Positions 1-10,231 of a DNA stretch of 64,000 nt are shown piece by piece (within the stretch, counting starts at the first letter, position 1; the number at the start of each line of letters is the position of its first letter). The stretch is from Candidatus Gastranaerophilales bacterium (GTDB taxonomy: Bacteria > Cyanobacteriota > Vampirovibrionia > Gastranaerophilales > Gastranaerophilaceae). Where the stretch lies: the NCBI GenBank assembly GCA_944325635.1, contig CALVBD010000002.1:232714-296713 (forward strand), written 5' to 3'. The position numbers and the translations under genes are program-made. Under the pieces are notes generated by a model, which was not told the DNA's origin, did not search any database, and saw only the letters and a list, made by a program, of their open reading frames with translations.

Positions 1-307
1 TATGCAAATTGCCGCAATCACAGGTCAGCCTGTTGTTGCTCCTGTTGCTGCAGTGGAAGAAGAAGTTGAAGATGATTCAAATGTTCCTTCAATGACAATC
101 GAAGAATTGGAACTTTCAGTAAGAGCATATAACTGCTTGAAACGTGCAAGTATCAATTCAATGGCAGAATTACTCAAAAAATCAGAACATGATTTGCTGA
201 ACATTAAAAACTTCGGTAAAAAATCTTCTGATGAAGTAATCGAAAGACTTCACCACTTTGGTTTAGACCTTGCTCCAAACCCTGAAGTGGAAGAAGAAGT
301 AGGCTAA
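1..307 (+). CDS. rpoA: RNA polymerase alpha subunit, C-terminal part (5' end outside window)
   Basis: The window opens inside this gene. The visible 101 residues hold the alpha C-terminal domain, which contacts UP elements and activators: an acidic linker (about residues 18-27), then a helix-hairpin-helix type fold with the typical stretches [13 protein letters not shown] (about 37-49) and [15 protein letters not shown] (about 65-79). The first ATG seen, at position 2, is an internal methionine and not the start, because the N-terminal assembly domain must lie to the left. It is followed by rplQ, truA, rplM and rpsI, the order usual in cyanobacteria. The short acidic tail EVEEEVG is unremarkable. 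Confidence 0.95.
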   Translation, partial: MQIAAITGQPVVAPVAAVEEEVEDDSNVPSMTIEELELSVRAYNCLKRASINSMAELLKKSEHDLLNIKNFGKKSSDEVIERLHHFGLDLAPNPEVEEEVG

Positions 308-326
308 TAGCCTGTGTTAGCCGGAG

Positions 327-350
327 TTGGCTTTGCTTAGGCAAAGCCAA
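327..350. repeat. Perfect 10-bp hairpin in the rpoA-rplQ spacer
   Basis: Positions 327-336 and 341-350 are perfect inverted repeats around a 4-base loop (TTAG). No T-run follows, so it does not look like an intrinsic terminator. The rest of the 171-bp spacer (308-478) is also foldable: 371-375 pairs with 426-430 and encloses a small hairpin at 413-426. An RNA-processing site, an attenuator or an inserted REP-like element are all possible; the sequence does not decide between them. Confidence 0.5.
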
Positions 351-478
351 GTAGGGCAAACATAACGATACCGCCGTTGCGAATGAAACGAAAGTGAATT
401 GAGCGCAGCAATCTGTGATTGCACAGGCGGGAAATATAAACTAAAAACAATTAATAACAAAATATAAGGAAAAGCAAA

Positions 479-907
479 ATGAGACACCAAACTAAAAAAC
501 ATACGCTAAGCAAAGCAAAAGACCAGCGCGATGCACTTTTGCGTTCATTAGCTACTGAACTTTTTGTACACGGTGAAATCAAAACAACTATGGCTCGTGC
601 AAAAGCATTGAGACCATACGCTGAAGAAATTATCACCATGGCAAAGAGAGGTGACCTTCACGCAATCCGTCAGGCAGCAAGACATATTTACAACAAAGAA
701 ACAGGTAAATATATTGACCTTGCAACCGGCGAAGTGTTTGAAGCTCCTGTAGCAGATAAAAAACTTGCACGCCAGACTGTATTGAGACAGTTGTTTGTCG
801 TAATCGGCAAAAAATATTCAGACCGTAAAGGCGGTTACACAAGAATATTCAGACTGCCTCCAAGACGCGGCGATGCTTCTGAAATGGCTTTAATCCAATT
901 GGTATAA
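479..907 (+). CDS. rplQ: 50S ribosomal protein L17
   Basis: L17 is a component of the large ribosomal subunit near the exit tunnel. The 142-residue product starts MRHQTKKHTLSKAKDQR and continues with LRSLATELFVHGEIKTTMARAK, the standard L17 signature; length is slightly above the common 115-130 because of an insertion around residues 75-95. An AAGGA ribosome binding site lies 8 bases before the ATG. It follows rpoA after a structured 171-bp spacer and precedes truA by 3 bases, so it is part of the same ribosomal operon. Confidence 0.96.
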   Translation: MRHQTKKHTLSKAKDQRDALLRSLATELFVHGEIKTTMARAKALRPYAEEIITMAKRGDLHAIRQAARHIYNKETGKYIDLATGEVFEAPVADKKLARQTVLRQLFVVIGKKYSDRKGGYTRIFRLPPRRGDASEMALIQLV

Positions 908-910
908 GCC

Positions 911-1681
911 ATGCGGTACGCCTTTAAGGTTCAGTATATCGGGAAAAACTATGCGGGAAGCCAGATACAATTTAAAAACGGCGAACAGATAGAACTTCCA
1001 ACAATACAAGGCGAACTTGAAAAGGCTCTTAGTACATTGATATGCGGCAGAGATGCCGTGAATAATAAAAGACCGATTAAAACAGTCTTTTCCGGACGAA
1101 CAGACAGAGGTGTAAATTCTCTCGGACAGGTTGTTCATTTTGATACAGATAAAACGATTGTTGCTTCTGAGTTTATCTATCATTTGAATGAAATTCTCCC
1201 GAAAGATATCTCTGTCACGGACTTGAAAGTTGTTGATGAAAGGTTTCACGCTCAAAAATCAGCAAAAAGGCGTCATTACAGATTTGAATTTGTAAATCGT
1301 AAATGCAAAAATGCTTTTGACGGTGATTTGATGAGGATTAAGTTTGAAATCAATCTTCAACGAATGCAGGAATCTTTGGATTATCTCAAAGGTGAGCATG
1401 ATTTTTCGAGTTTCAAGAGTTCCGGAACGCTTAACCCGAGCACAGTCTGTTTTATCGAAAACGCCGAATGCAGGAGAGTCGGCGACCGGATTGTTATTGA
1501 TATTATCGGGAACAGGTTTCTATATAATATGGTAAGAACAATCGTCGGAACCCTTTTAGAAATAGAAGGACACAACCTGCCTTCAAGCAAAATGAAAGAG
1601 GTGCTTGATGCAAAAGACCGCCGTAAGGCGGGTGCAACAGTCAGTCCCTATGGATTGACACTTTTAGAAGTACAATATTAA
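911..1681 (+). CDS. truA: tRNA pseudouridine(38-40) synthase TruA
   Basis: TruA converts uridines 38, 39 and 40 of the tRNA anticodon arm to pseudouridine. The 256-residue protein has the family core: start [18 protein letters not shown], and the catalytic loop [10 protein letters not shown] with the nucleophile Asp65. Later motifs FVNRKCKN and [11 protein letters not shown] (RNA binding and C-terminal half) are intact. The start lies 3 bases after the rplQ stop, with no obvious Shine-Dalgarno, which suggests translational coupling. Its place between rplQ and rplM matches cyanobacterial gene order. An extra segment around residues 21-32 ([12 protein letters not shown] type) is a small lineage insertion. 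Confidence 0.95.
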   Translation: MRYAFKVQYIGKNYAGSQIQFKNGEQIELPTIQGELEKALSTLICGRDAVNNKRPIKTVFSGRTDRGVNSLGQVVHFDTDKTIVASEFIYHLNEILPKDISVTDLKVVDERFHAQKSAKRRHYRFEFVNRKCKNAFDGDLMRIKFEINLQRMQESLDYLKGEHDFSSFKSSGTLNPSTVCFIENAECRRVGDRIVIDIIGNRFLYNMVRTIVGTLLEIEGHNLPSSKMKEVLDAKDRRKAGATVSPYGLTLLEVQY

Positions 1682-1703
1682 AAAACATAAACGGAGACGA
1701 ATA

Positions 1704-2141
1704 ATGAAAACATATTCAGCTAAACCTCTGGAAGTTGAAAGAAAATGGTATCTGATTGATGCTGAGGATGAAATTCTTGGCAGATTAGCTGTCAGAATTG
1801 CCAACATCCTAAGAGGCAAAAATAAACCTGAATACACTCCGAACGTTGATACTGGTGATTTCGTAATTGTAATCAATGCTGACAAAGTTCGTGTAACAGG
1901 TAATAAAGAAACTGATAAGATTTATTATCACCACACAGGATATCCGGGTGGTTTGAAATCTGCAAGTTTCAAAGAATTAATGGAAAAAGACGGCACTCTT
2001 GCATTAGAAAAAGCAGTTAAAGGTATGCTTCAGCACAATACGCTTGGCGCACAGCAGTTAACAAAATTAAAAATCTATGCAGGAAGCGAACATCCGCACG
2101 CTGCACAAAAACCAATCGTGTTGGAAAAGGAGGCTAAATAA
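1704..2141 (+). CDS. rplM: 50S ribosomal protein L13
   Basis: L13 is an early-assembly large-subunit protein. The 145 residues show the typical start [20 protein letters not shown], then [17 protein letters not shown], the [18 protein letters not shown] block and the late [21 protein letters not shown] block. A GGAGACG site precedes the ATG by a normal distance. The stop codon overlaps the rpsI start by one base (TAATG), the usual coupling for the rplM-rpsI pair. Confidence 0.97.
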   Translation: MKTYSAKPLEVERKWYLIDAEDEILGRLAVRIANILRGKNKPEYTPNVDTGDFVIVINADKVRVTGNKETDKIYYHHTGYPGGLKSASFKELMEKDGTLALEKAVKGMLQHNTLGAQQLTKLKIYAGSEHPHAAQKPIVLEKEAK

Positions 2142-2536
2142 TGGCAGATAAAGAAATTATGGCAACAGGCCGTAGAAAAACCTCTATTGCAGTAGTAAAA
2201 TTAGTTAAAGGCAAAGGCAGAATTTTTGTTAACGGTAAAACATTGAAAAACTATATCGGTAACAGACCTGCTGTTGAAATGTTAGTATATAGACCGTTAG
2301 TATTGACTGACAATCAGGAAAAATACGATGTAAGAGTAAAAGCAGTAGGCGGCGGTATTGTTGCTCAATGCGGTGCAATCAGACATGGTATTTCAAGAGC
2401 GTTAGTAAAAGCTAATGAAGAATACAAAAACGTATTGAGATTAGAAGGACTTTTAACCCGTGACCCGCGTGTTAAAGAACGTAAGAAATACGGTAGAAAA
2501 AGAGCAAGAAAACGCTTCCAGTTCTCAAAACGTTAA
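2141..2536 (+). CDS. rpsI: 30S ribosomal protein S9
   Basis: S9 sits in the head of the small subunit, with its basic tail reaching the P-site tRNA. The 131-residue product has ATGRRKTSIAVVKLVKGKG at the N-terminus, the GGGIVAQCGAIRHGISRAL block and the conserved basic C-terminus ending FQFSKR. A strong AAGGAGG site (2126-2132) lies inside the end of rplM. It is the last gene of the operon: an intrinsic terminator follows 18 bases after the stop. No rpmE follows, unlike in many cyanobacteria. Confidence 0.97.
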   Translation: MADKEIMATGRRKTSIAVVKLVKGKGRIFVNGKTLKNYIGNRPAVEMLVYRPLVLTDNQEKYDVRVKAVGGGIVAQCGAIRHGISRALVKANEEYKNVLRLEGLLTRDPRVKERKKYGRKRARKRFQFSKR

Positions 2537-2554
2537 TACGTTATATCAAATATC

Positions 2555-2588
2555 AAAAGAGTACCTTCTGCAAGGTACTCTTTTTTTA
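2555..2588 (+). terminator. Intrinsic terminator of the ribosomal operon
   Basis: A 13-bp stem (2555-2567 with 2572-2584) closes a 4-base loop, with an A-run before it and a run of T after it, 18 bases downstream of the rpsI stop. Confidence 0.9.
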
Positions 2589-2640
2589 ATACATAAAATA
2601 TGTTATCGGAAATAAAGAAAGCAGTCCTGCTTTTTATTAT

Positions 2641-3027
2641 TGGGGCTTATGCAGCCCCAAACCCCGCACCGGATATTCTTTCTTTTTGTTGCGATGCAAA
2701 AAGAAAGAATATCGGCCAAGAAAGAAAAACACGCTATATAACAGCGCTGCTTTGCAGCGCAAGACCGAATGGATGTCGTTAAATGCTGACGCATTTAACC
2801 TTTTAGCCTCACTATCGCACTTCGTGCACGTTCGGCAACCGGCCTCCCGGCCGGTCTGGTGTGCGTGTGCGTAAGCACGATAGCACACCTTATGAGGTTG
2901 AAGGCTCTGCCTTCAACTACTTCCATTTGTTTTCGCGGCGCGAAGCGTCGCTGAAACTTTTGCGTTTTTCTCTTTCTTTGGTTCATTTCTTTCTCTTTTA
3001 CCCGCAATAAAAGAGAAAGAAATGAAC
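2641..3027. repeat. Hairpin-rich dispersed element, copy A
   Basis: This 535-bp gap between rpsI and hydE holds no convincing gene. It is instead a chain of hairpins: 2642-2658; a perfect 17-bp stem 2672-2688/2697-2713 with an 8-base loop; a GCGCTGC/GCAGCGC hairpin near 2742-2760; GTTAAATG/CATTTAAC near 2776-2800; ACCGGCC/GGCCGGT near 2838-2856; GTTGAAGGC/GCCTTCAAC near 2895-2915; and a perfect 20-bp stem 2981-3000/3008-3027. The first 230 bp or so closely match 7591-7822. The two copies differ inside the first stem by paired changes that keep the pairing. It could be a MITE-like element or a structured RNA. Confidence 0.8.
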
Positions 3028-3060
3028 ATATATACCGATAACATATTTTATGGTTTGTTG

Positions 3061-3066
3061 TATAAT
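3061..3066 (+). promoter_or_regulatory. -10 box of hydE, predicted leaderless transcript
   Basis: A perfect TATAAT ends exactly 6 bases before the preferred hydE ATG at 3073, so transcription would be expected to begin at or next to the start codon. No good -35 hexamer is visible. Confidence 0.55.
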
Positions 3067-3072
3067 TCAACT

Positions 3073-4119
3073 ATGAATGAACTTATTGAGAAGGCAAAAG
3101 AGTTTCATACATTGACAAAAGAAGAACTTGTTTCGCTTCTGGCGGATGATGGGATTAATGAGGAGCTTTTTCAGGCTGCCGATAGTGTAAGGCGGGAATT
3201 TGTCGGGGATGAAGTTCATTTGAGGGCTTTAATCGAGTTCTCAAATTACTGCAGATGTAATTGCCTTTATTGCGGAATACGCGCAGAGAATAATCTTGTT
3301 GAACGGTATAGATTGGAAAAATCAGAAATCTTAAAGCTTGCACAGCACGCTGCTGATTTAGGTTATAAGACTATTGTTCTGCAATCGGGAGAGGATTTGT
3401 CGTTTAAGGCGGATTATCTTGCAGAAATTGTAGCCGGGATAAAAAAGCTGGATGTTGCTGTTACTTTAAGTATCGGGGAGAGAAGTTATGAGGAATATAA
3501 GATTCTGAAAGAGTCAGGTGCGGATAGATTTCTTTTGAGAATTGAAACTACGAACAAAGACTTATACGAAAAAATGCACCCGAAAGCCAGTTTTGAAAAT
3601 CGCAAAAGATGTCTATATAATTTAAAAGAATTGGGCTTTGAAACGGGAACGGGCTGTCTTGTGGGGCTTCCGGGGCAGACTGTTGAATCGCTTGCTGATG
3701 ACATTTTGTTTTTTAAAGAACTTGATGCTGATATGATTGGAATTGGCCCTTTAATCCCGCATCCTCATACACCATTACGAGATAGCGAATGCGGCAATCT
3801 TATGCTGTCTTTGAAGGTTATGGCGTTTACACGGCTTTTGCTGCCGGATATTAATATTCCGGCGACCACAGCTATGGAAACGTTAAATCCTGAAGGGCGG
3901 ATAATGGCACTGCAGGCAGGAGCTAATGTTGTAATGCCAAATGTTACGGCAGAGGGTGTCAGAGGAAAGTATGAAATTTATCCGAATAAGGCTGCAGTAA
4001 ATTATGCGGAGTTATCAAAGAAATTATCGCAAATCGGGCGTACAATTTCTCGGCAAAAAGGGTTTAGGGGCGGTAAAGCAGAAAGGATAAAAGATGAAAA
4101 TAGCAGAAAATTTGATTGA
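3073..4119 (+). CDS. hydE: [FeFe]-hydrogenase maturase HydE (radical SAM)
   Basis: HydE is one of three maturases (with HydF and HydG) that build the di-iron subcluster of [FeFe]-hydrogenase. The radical SAM CxxxCxxC is at Cys60, Cys64 and Cys67 (in [13 protein letters not shown]), followed by [26 protein letters not shown] and [13 protein letters not shown], all typical of HydE, as is the late [13 protein letters not shown] chose the ATG at 3073 (348 residues) because the in-frame ATG at 3022 falls inside a 20-bp hairpin belonging to the upstream repeat, and a perfect -10 box lies just before 3073. The gene overlaps cysK by 26 bases. No hydrogenase, hydF or hydG is in the window, so the partners must lie elsewhere. 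It indicates anaerobic hydrogen metabolism. Confidence 0.9.
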   Translation: MNELIEKAKEFHTLTKEELVSLLADDGINEELFQAADSVRREFVGDEVHLRALIEFSNYCRCNCLYCGIRAENNLVERYRLEKSEILKLAQHAADLGYKTIVLQSGEDLSFKADYLAEIVAGIKKLDVAVTLSIGERSYEEYKILKESGADRFLLRIETTNKDLYEKMHPKASFENRKRCLYNLKELGFETGTGCLVGLPGQTVESLADDILFFKELDADMIGIGPLIPHPHTPLRDSECGNLMLSLKVMAFTRLLLPDINIPATTAMETLNPEGRIMALQAGANVVMPNVTAEGVRGKYEIYPNKAAVNYAELSKKLSQIGRTISRQKGFRGGKAERIKDENSRKFD

Positions 4120-5011
4120 ATTAATCGGCGGAACTCCGCTTGTAAAAATAAATAAATTAAATGACGGGCAGGCAATTATTGCAGCTAAAATAGAGTCGCG
4201 GAACCCTGCCGGTTCTATTAAAGATAGACCGGCTTATAATATGATTAAAAGAGCGGAAGAGGCAGGACTTATAAATAAAGATACTGTAATAATCGAACCG
4301 ACAAGCGGTAATACAGGTATAGGTCTTGCTATGGTGTGCGCAATAAAAGGTTACAGAATGATTTTGACAATGCCGGAAACAATGAGTCTTGAGCGCAGAT
4401 TACTTTTAAAAGCTTACGGCGCGGAATTGGTTCTGACAGACGGCGCAAAAGGCATGCAGGGGGCTGTTGATAAGGCGGAGGAACTCCACAGAGAAATTAA
4501 AAATTCCTATATCCCGCAGCAGTTTTCGAACCCATCAAATCCGGAAAGCCACATCTTAACAACAGCAGAAGAAATCTGGTCTGATACAGATGGCAAAGTT
4601 GACATAATCGTTGCAGGAGTGGGAACCGGCGGAACAATTTCAGGTATTGCAAAAGGTTTAAAAGCAAAAAATCCGAAAATTAAAGCTGTTGCAGTTGAGC
4701 CGGTAACTTCGCAGGTTCTGGCGGGAAACGCTGCAGGTAGTCATAAAATTCAAGGTATAGGAGCAAATTTTGTTCCGGAGAATTTTGACCGTAATGTAGT
4801 GGATGAAATTATTCCTGTATCGGATGAAGATTCTATGGATATGGCAAGAAAACTCGCAACACAAGAAGGTATTTTATCTGGGATTTCTTCAGGGGCTGCA
4901 ATGTGGGCGGCTAATCAACTTTCCAAAAGACCTGAAAATAAGGGGAAGCTTATTGTTGTAATTTTGCCAGACAGCGGGGAAAGATATTTATCAAGTGAAC
5001 TATTTAAATAA
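4094..5011 (+). CDS. cysK: Cysteine synthase (O-acetylserine sulfhydrylase)
   Basis: A PLP enzyme that makes cysteine from O-acetylserine and sulfide. In the 305 residues, the PLP lysine is Lys43 in [14 protein letters not shown], the substrate loop is [13 protein letters not shown], and the PLP phosphate loop is [15 protein letters not shown]; the late [12 protein letters not shown] block is also typical. The ATG lies inside the 3' end of hydE, 26 bases before the hydE stop, with an AAGGATA site upstream, so the two are coupled. The serine acetyltransferase that supplies its substrate is at 25987. The downstream repeat units each carry a terminator that may end this transcript. Confidence 0.94.
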   Translation: MKIAENLIELIGGTPLVKINKLNDGQAIIAAKIESRNPAGSIKDRPAYNMIKRAEEAGLINKDTVIIEPTSGNTGIGLAMVCAIKGYRMILTMPETMSLERRLLLKAYGAELVLTDGAKGMQGAVDKAEELHREIKNSYIPQQFSNPSNPESHILTTAEEIWSDTDGKVDIIVAGVGTGGTISGIAKGLKAKNPKIKAVAVEPVTSQVLAGNAAGSHKIQGIGANFVPENFDRNVVDEIIPVSDEDSMDMARKLATQEGILSGISSGAAMWAANQLSKRPENKGKLIVVILPDSGERYLSSELFK

Positions 5012-5075
5012 TATCTTTCTCACAAAACAATTCACCGGATTGTTTTGTTCGGCAGAGTGCCCTCAGCTCGCAAAC

Positions 5076-5118
5076 AAAAACATGTACCATCAAAAGCGAT
5101 GATACATGTTTTTTTAAT
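5076..5118 (+). terminator. Terminator-like hairpin in repeat copy 1 (cysK end)
   Basis: A 16-bp stem with one mismatch (5076-5091 with 5098-5113), a 6-base loop and a run of seven T. It lies 65 bases after the cysK stop. Confidence 0.75.
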
Positions 5119-5285
5119 TTGTGTAAAATTGTGTAAAAGCGGTTTATACAATGTTGTCACAAAGAAAGAAGTGGACTACGTCCACAGTCTTACTCGCTCG
5201 CTATTAACGGGACTCCGAAGCTTTACCTCTCACAAAACAATTCACCGGATTGTTTTGTTCGGCAGAGTGCCCTCAGCTCGCAAAC

Positions 5286-5328
5286 AAAAACATGTACCAT
5301 CAAAAGCGATGATACATGTTTTTTTAAT
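5286..5328 (+). terminator. Terminator-like hairpin in repeat copy 2
   Basis: Identical to the hairpin at 5076-5118, carried along by the 210-bp tandem duplication; it would act as a back-up terminator for cysK. Confidence 0.6.
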
Positions 5329-5489
5329 TTGTGTAAAATTGTGTAAAAGCGGTTTATACAATGTTGTCACAAAGAAAGAAGTGGACTACGTCCACAGTCT
5401 TACTCGCTCGCTATTAACGGGACTCCGGTTGGCGACTGCTATGGCTTTGCCATATATGTCGCCAAGCCTCCGCCCTCAGCTCGCTCGCG

Positions 5490-7142
<1,653 letters not shown>

Positions 7143-7427
7143 TTATTCAATAATTGCTAATGCGTCTTTGATTGATAAAATTTTGTATTCGGTTCCGTCC
7201 ATTTTAACGTCGGTTCCTGCGTATTTTGCATAAAGAACTGTTTGACCGACTGTAACGTCCATAGGTTCTCTTTCTCCTTTGTCGTTCATTTTGCCGAGAC
7301 CAACAGCAACGATTTCACCTTTTTGAGGTTTTTCTTTTGCACTGTCAGGAATAAAAATTCCGCCTGAAGTTTGTTCTGTATCTTCAATAACTTTTACAAC
7401 AATTCTGTCGCCTAATGGTTTTAACAT
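7143..7427 (-). CDS. groS: Co-chaperonin GroES
   Basis: The 94-residue lid protein of the GroEL ring. It begins [20 protein letters not shown], has the mobile loop with [22 protein letters not shown] and ends in the usual beta strand. A GAAGGAGAA site lies a normal distance before the ATG. First gene of groS-groL. Confidence 0.97.
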   Translation of the reverse strand: MLKPLGDRIVVKVIEDTEQTSGGIFIPDSAKEKPQKGEIVAVGLGKMNDKGEREPMDVTVGQTVLYAKYAGTDVKMDGTEYKILSIKDALAIIE

Positions 7428-7458
7428 ATTTATTCTCCTTCTTATACTAACCTAGTAC

Positions 7459-7486
7459 ATTATATTTATATAACGGATTTTCAAAA
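7459..7486 (-). promoter_or_regulatory. Likely groS-groL promoter
   Basis: Read on the minus strand: TTTTGA (7486-7481), 16 bp, then TATAAT (7464-7459), about 32 bases before the groS start. A CIRCE repeat (TTAGCACTC and its complement) was looked for and not seen. Confidence 0.5.
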
Positions 7487-7590
7487 TAATTAAAATCCTT
7501 AAGGTTTTTTTAATTATTTAATTAACAAATAAATACAGAAAGGGTGGATTTATAAATCCAGCAAGAATAATGACTTGTCCATTTTATATA

Positions 7591-7822
7591 TGGGGCTTGT
7601 GCAGCCCAAACCCCTGCTCCAGTATTCTTTCTTTTGGTTGCGAAGCCAAAAGAAAGAATACTGGACAAGAAAGAAAAACTCGCTTATTTCCAGCGCTGCT
7701 GCGCAGCGCAAGACCGAATGGATGTCGTTAAATGCAGACGCATTTAACCTTTCAGCCTCACTATAGCACTTAGTGCACGTTCGGCTGTCGGCAGCAGATT
7801 CGTGCGGGTGTGCGTTAGCATT
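7591..7822. repeat. Hairpin-rich dispersed element, copy B
   Basis: Second copy of the element at 2641-3027, in the same orientation, matching its first 230 bp or so and lacking the right-hand part. It has a perfect 19-bp stem (7619-7637 with 7646-7664, 8-base loop TTGCGAAG), a GCGCTGC/GCAGCGC hairpin, and the shared AAGACCGAATGGATGTCG string. It fills the 402-bp gap between groS and the transporter gene, which has no convincing gene of its own. Confidence 0.8.
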
Positions 7823-7829
7823 ATAATTC

Positions 7830-9221
7830 TCAATTGTTATGCTTTTTCTTCCGTTCGTCCAGCATAAGCATTGTACAAATTATGATACAAATGATTGCTG
7901 ACATAACCCAGAATACAATGGCGCCGTTCCAGCCGAATTTATCTACCATAAAACCGGTTCCGGTTGATGAAAATACAGCCCCGATGTAGCCGAAAGTTCC
8001 TGTAAATCCGGTTGCGGCAGATGCTACTTTTTTAGAGCTGCTTTCTACTGCACACAAACCGCCTATCATCATCTGCGGACCGTAGGTAAATGCGCCGAGA
8101 AGTCCGATTAATATAAAATCAAGCGTGCCGATTGTATTGAATTTCAACAACACAAGACACATTACAACCCCCGCAAGGTAGATTAAATTTACAGGCGCCC
8201 TCTGACCTTTGAAAATTTTATCGGAAATCAGCCCTGCACAAATTGTTCCGGCAATTCCGACTAATGGCAGCGAACTTAATTTCATTGCCGCGATTTCAAG
8301 AGAATTCCCCTTTGCTTCGTGGAGGTATTTTATCATCCAGTCCTCTGCGCCAAATCTTATAATATAGACGAAAATATAGGCAATAGCAAGAAGCCAGATT
8401 GTTTTATTATAAAGAATATTTTGTTTAAAAATTTCAACGTAAGAGCGGTTATCTTCTTCCGTGCAATCGGATTTTTTAGCAGCAGGTTCTTCTCTATATG
8501 TTTCTACATCAGGAAGCCCGAGTGACTGCGGTCTGTCGCGGAGTCTGTCAAAAAGCCATATTGCAACAAGGATTGCAAGCGTGCCCGGAACAAAGAATGC
8601 CATTTTCCAGCCCCAGTGCGCAACTAAAAATCCTGATACAATTACGCTTAAAAATGTTCCGACCTGATGAGAACAAGACCAGAGCGACCATTTTGTCCCT
8701 CTTTCTGAATTAGAATACCAGTAGGTTAAACTCTTTGCAACAGCCGGAAATCCAGCGGACTGGAACCATCCGCTTGCGCCCCAGAAGAATACAAAAAGCC
8801 AGAGCAAAATCGTATTTGTCGGTAACCCGAAAAATGATATGTGTCCCGGAGTTATAAATACTGCGGATAACCCGAAACAGATATTTGCAATCGCTGTCAT
8901 AATCAATGCTGTCGGTAGGAATTTTCTTACATCCGACCCATCAGCAAGAACGCCGTTTACAAATTTACCGATACCGTAAGTCAAATATAAAGAACTCCCG
9001 AGCAATCCGAGTTCAGTGTTTGAATAACCGTATTCAGCACTCAATCCGGGTAATGCTACTGCGATATTCTTCTTACAAAGGTAGAATACAGTATAGCCTA
9101 TAAAACAAGCGTAAAATATTCTCAGCCTCCAGTGAGAATACATGCTTTTGACTTTTTCACTGTCTTGAATAGTCTCTTTTACGGGAGGCTCTTTAAAAAA
9201 ATGAGCTAATTTTTCCAACAT
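7830..9221 (-). CDS. MFS transporter, organophosphate:phosphate antiporter (UhpC/GlpT/UhpT-like) family
   Basis: A 463-residue, 12-helix major facilitator protein in the inner membrane, of the OPA family that exchanges sugar phosphates or glycerol-3-phosphate for phosphate, or senses them (UhpC). Telling segments are GYTVFYLCKKNIAVALP (first helix), SLYLTYGIGKFVNGVLAD, WGASGWFQSAGFPAVAKSL and the helix 11 region AATGFTGTFGYIGAVFSSTG. Substrate cannot be told from sequence. It begins 3 bases after the exonuclease gene at 9225, with a GGGAAG site inside that gene's end, so the two are co-transcribed. No two-component uhp genes flank it. Confidence 0.85.
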   Translation of the reverse strand: MLEKLAHFFKEPPVKETIQDSEKVKSMYSHWRLRIFYACFIGYTVFYLCKKNIAVALPGLSAEYGYSNTELGLLGSSLYLTYGIGKFVNGVLADGSDVRKFLPTALIMTAIANICFGLSAVFITPGHISFFGLPTNTILLWLFVFFWGASGWFQSAGFPAVAKSLTYWYSNSERGTKWSLWSCSHQVGTFLSVIVSGFLVAHWGWKMAFFVPGTLAILVAIWLFDRLRDRPQSLGLPDVETYREEPAAKKSDCTEEDNRSYVEIFKQNILYNKTIWLLAIAYIFVYIIRFGAEDWMIKYLHEAKGNSLEIAAMKLSSLPLVGIAGTICAGLISDKIFKGQRAPVNLIYLAGVVMCLVLLKFNTIGTLDFILIGLLGAFTYGPQMMIGGLCAVESSSKKVASAATGFTGTFGYIGAVFSSTGTGFMVDKFGWNGAIVFWVMSAIICIIICTMLMLDERKKKHNN

Positions 9222-9224
9222 AAT

Positions 9225-10142
9225 TTACTTCCCTGCTTTTATTATTTGAATATTTCTGGTTTCCGTAATTTCCTGACGGGCATCTTTTATCATTTCTCTT
9301 TTATCTTCGTCTAATCTGTACCCGCCAACTAATCTGTCTACGAAACCTGTGTTTAATTTTACTGCCTTGTCAAACGCACCGACTTCTTCCAGCACGTCTT
9401 TTATCTGGTGTAAATCATAACCGAATGTTTGTTTTGAATTATATACAAGAGTTTCGCCTGTCTGTGCGACAATAGGGGTTCCGCCCTGTTCAAAATAGAG
9501 TTTGAATACTGATTTCAAATCCTGCAATTCCGATTGCAATGTGGTGACTGTCTGCTGAATTCTCAAATATCTTTCAAAAAGATATTCAACATTTTCTAAC
9601 TGTTTTTGTTCCCAATCATATTTTTGAAGATAGAGTTTTTTTAGTTTTGGATAAGCAAGCGCTAACCCCATAGTATCAGCCATTGCCCTATGGTGATTGT
9701 TAAGTTCAACGTGGAATTTATTGGTTAAGGCCTCCAATCCATGAGATTCAAGATCCGGATAAACTTCCTTAAACATTTGCTGGGTATCAATTCTGGTATT
9801 TGTAATTTCGTTGCCGGTAGTACGTTTTGACGCTTCGTTAATGAATGTGTAATCGAAAATCGCATTGTGCGCAACAATCGGATAATCTCCGATGAATTCT
9901 AAAATCTTCGGCATAACTTCAGCTTCTGTCGGGGCGTCTGCAACCATCTCCGGTGTTATTCCGTGGATTGCCATACTTGATTTTCTAATATGCTGTTCAG
10001 GGTTAATCAAAGTCTGAAATTCATCTTTAATTTTGCCGTTTTCAAGCCTCACCGCAGCAAATTCAACCATTTTTTCTTTTGTATAATCAAGTCCCGTTGT
10101 TTCCGTATCAAGAACTATTTCAATAATCTTTTTCCGTACCAT
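9225..10142 (-). CDS. DnaQ-like 3'-5' exonuclease (DEDDh)
   Basis: The 305-residue protein has an N-terminal DnaQ/RNase T exonuclease domain (about 1-170). It carries Asp12 and Glu14 in VLDTETTGLDY, then HGITPEMVADAPT, VAHNAIFDYTFIN and HHRAMADT, which supply the remaining acidic residues and the catalytic His. The C-terminal half (about 170-305) is helical with a coiled-coil and resembles no polymerase domain, so it is a stand-alone exonuclease, possibly for proofreading, RNA turnover or repair. It forms an operon with the transporter downstream. An AGGAATA site precedes the ATG. Confidence 0.85.
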   Translation of the reverse strand: MVRKKIIEIVLDTETTGLDYTKEKMVEFAAVRLENGKIKDEFQTLINPEQHIRKSSMAIHGITPEMVADAPTEAEVMPKILEFIGDYPIVAHNAIFDYTFINEASKRTTGNEITNTRIDTQQMFKEVYPDLESHGLEALTNKFHVELNNHHRAMADTMGLALAYPKLKKLYLQKYDWEQKQLENVEYLFERYLRIQQTVTTLQSELQDLKSVFKLYFEQGGTPIVAQTGETLVYNSKQTFGYDLHQIKDVLEEVGAFDKAVKLNTGFVDRLVGGYRLDEDKREMIKDARQEITETRNIQIIKAGK

Positions 10143-10231
10143 ATTCTATTCCTGTCTATCTCTATTAAGATAATAGCACAAAAAAATTTTCTGTGATAGA
10201 ATACCCTTTGTAAGAAAGTAAAGGAGAAATT

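Larger units (their letters stand above)
5019..5427. repeat. Exact tandem duplication, two 199-bp copies at a 210-bp period
   Basis: Positions 5019-5217 and 5229-5427 are identical by eye, separated by an 11-base linker. Each copy contains a perfect 10-bp hairpin (ACAAAACAAT/ATTGTTTTGT, 5020-5046 and 5230-5256), a terminator-like hairpin and the string GACTACGTCCACAGTC. The 478-bp gap between cysK and groL has no gene. A further hairpin follows at 5429-5465 (TTGGCGAC/GTCGCCAA with an inner TATGGC/GCCATA). Confidence 0.95.

Noticed and set aside
2600..2888. Several overlapping 60-90 residue open frames on both strands
   Set aside because: They all fall within the hairpin-rich repeat and its second copy keeps hairpins rather than reading frames.
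3022..3072. Upstream in-frame ATG for hydE
   Set aside because: It is inside the perfect 20-bp hairpin of the repeat, adds non-conserved residues and lies before the TATAAT box; 3073 fits the family and the promoter.
7428..7560. CIRCE/HrcA operator before groS
   Set aside because: No TTAGCACTC with its inverted partner is present in the upstream region.
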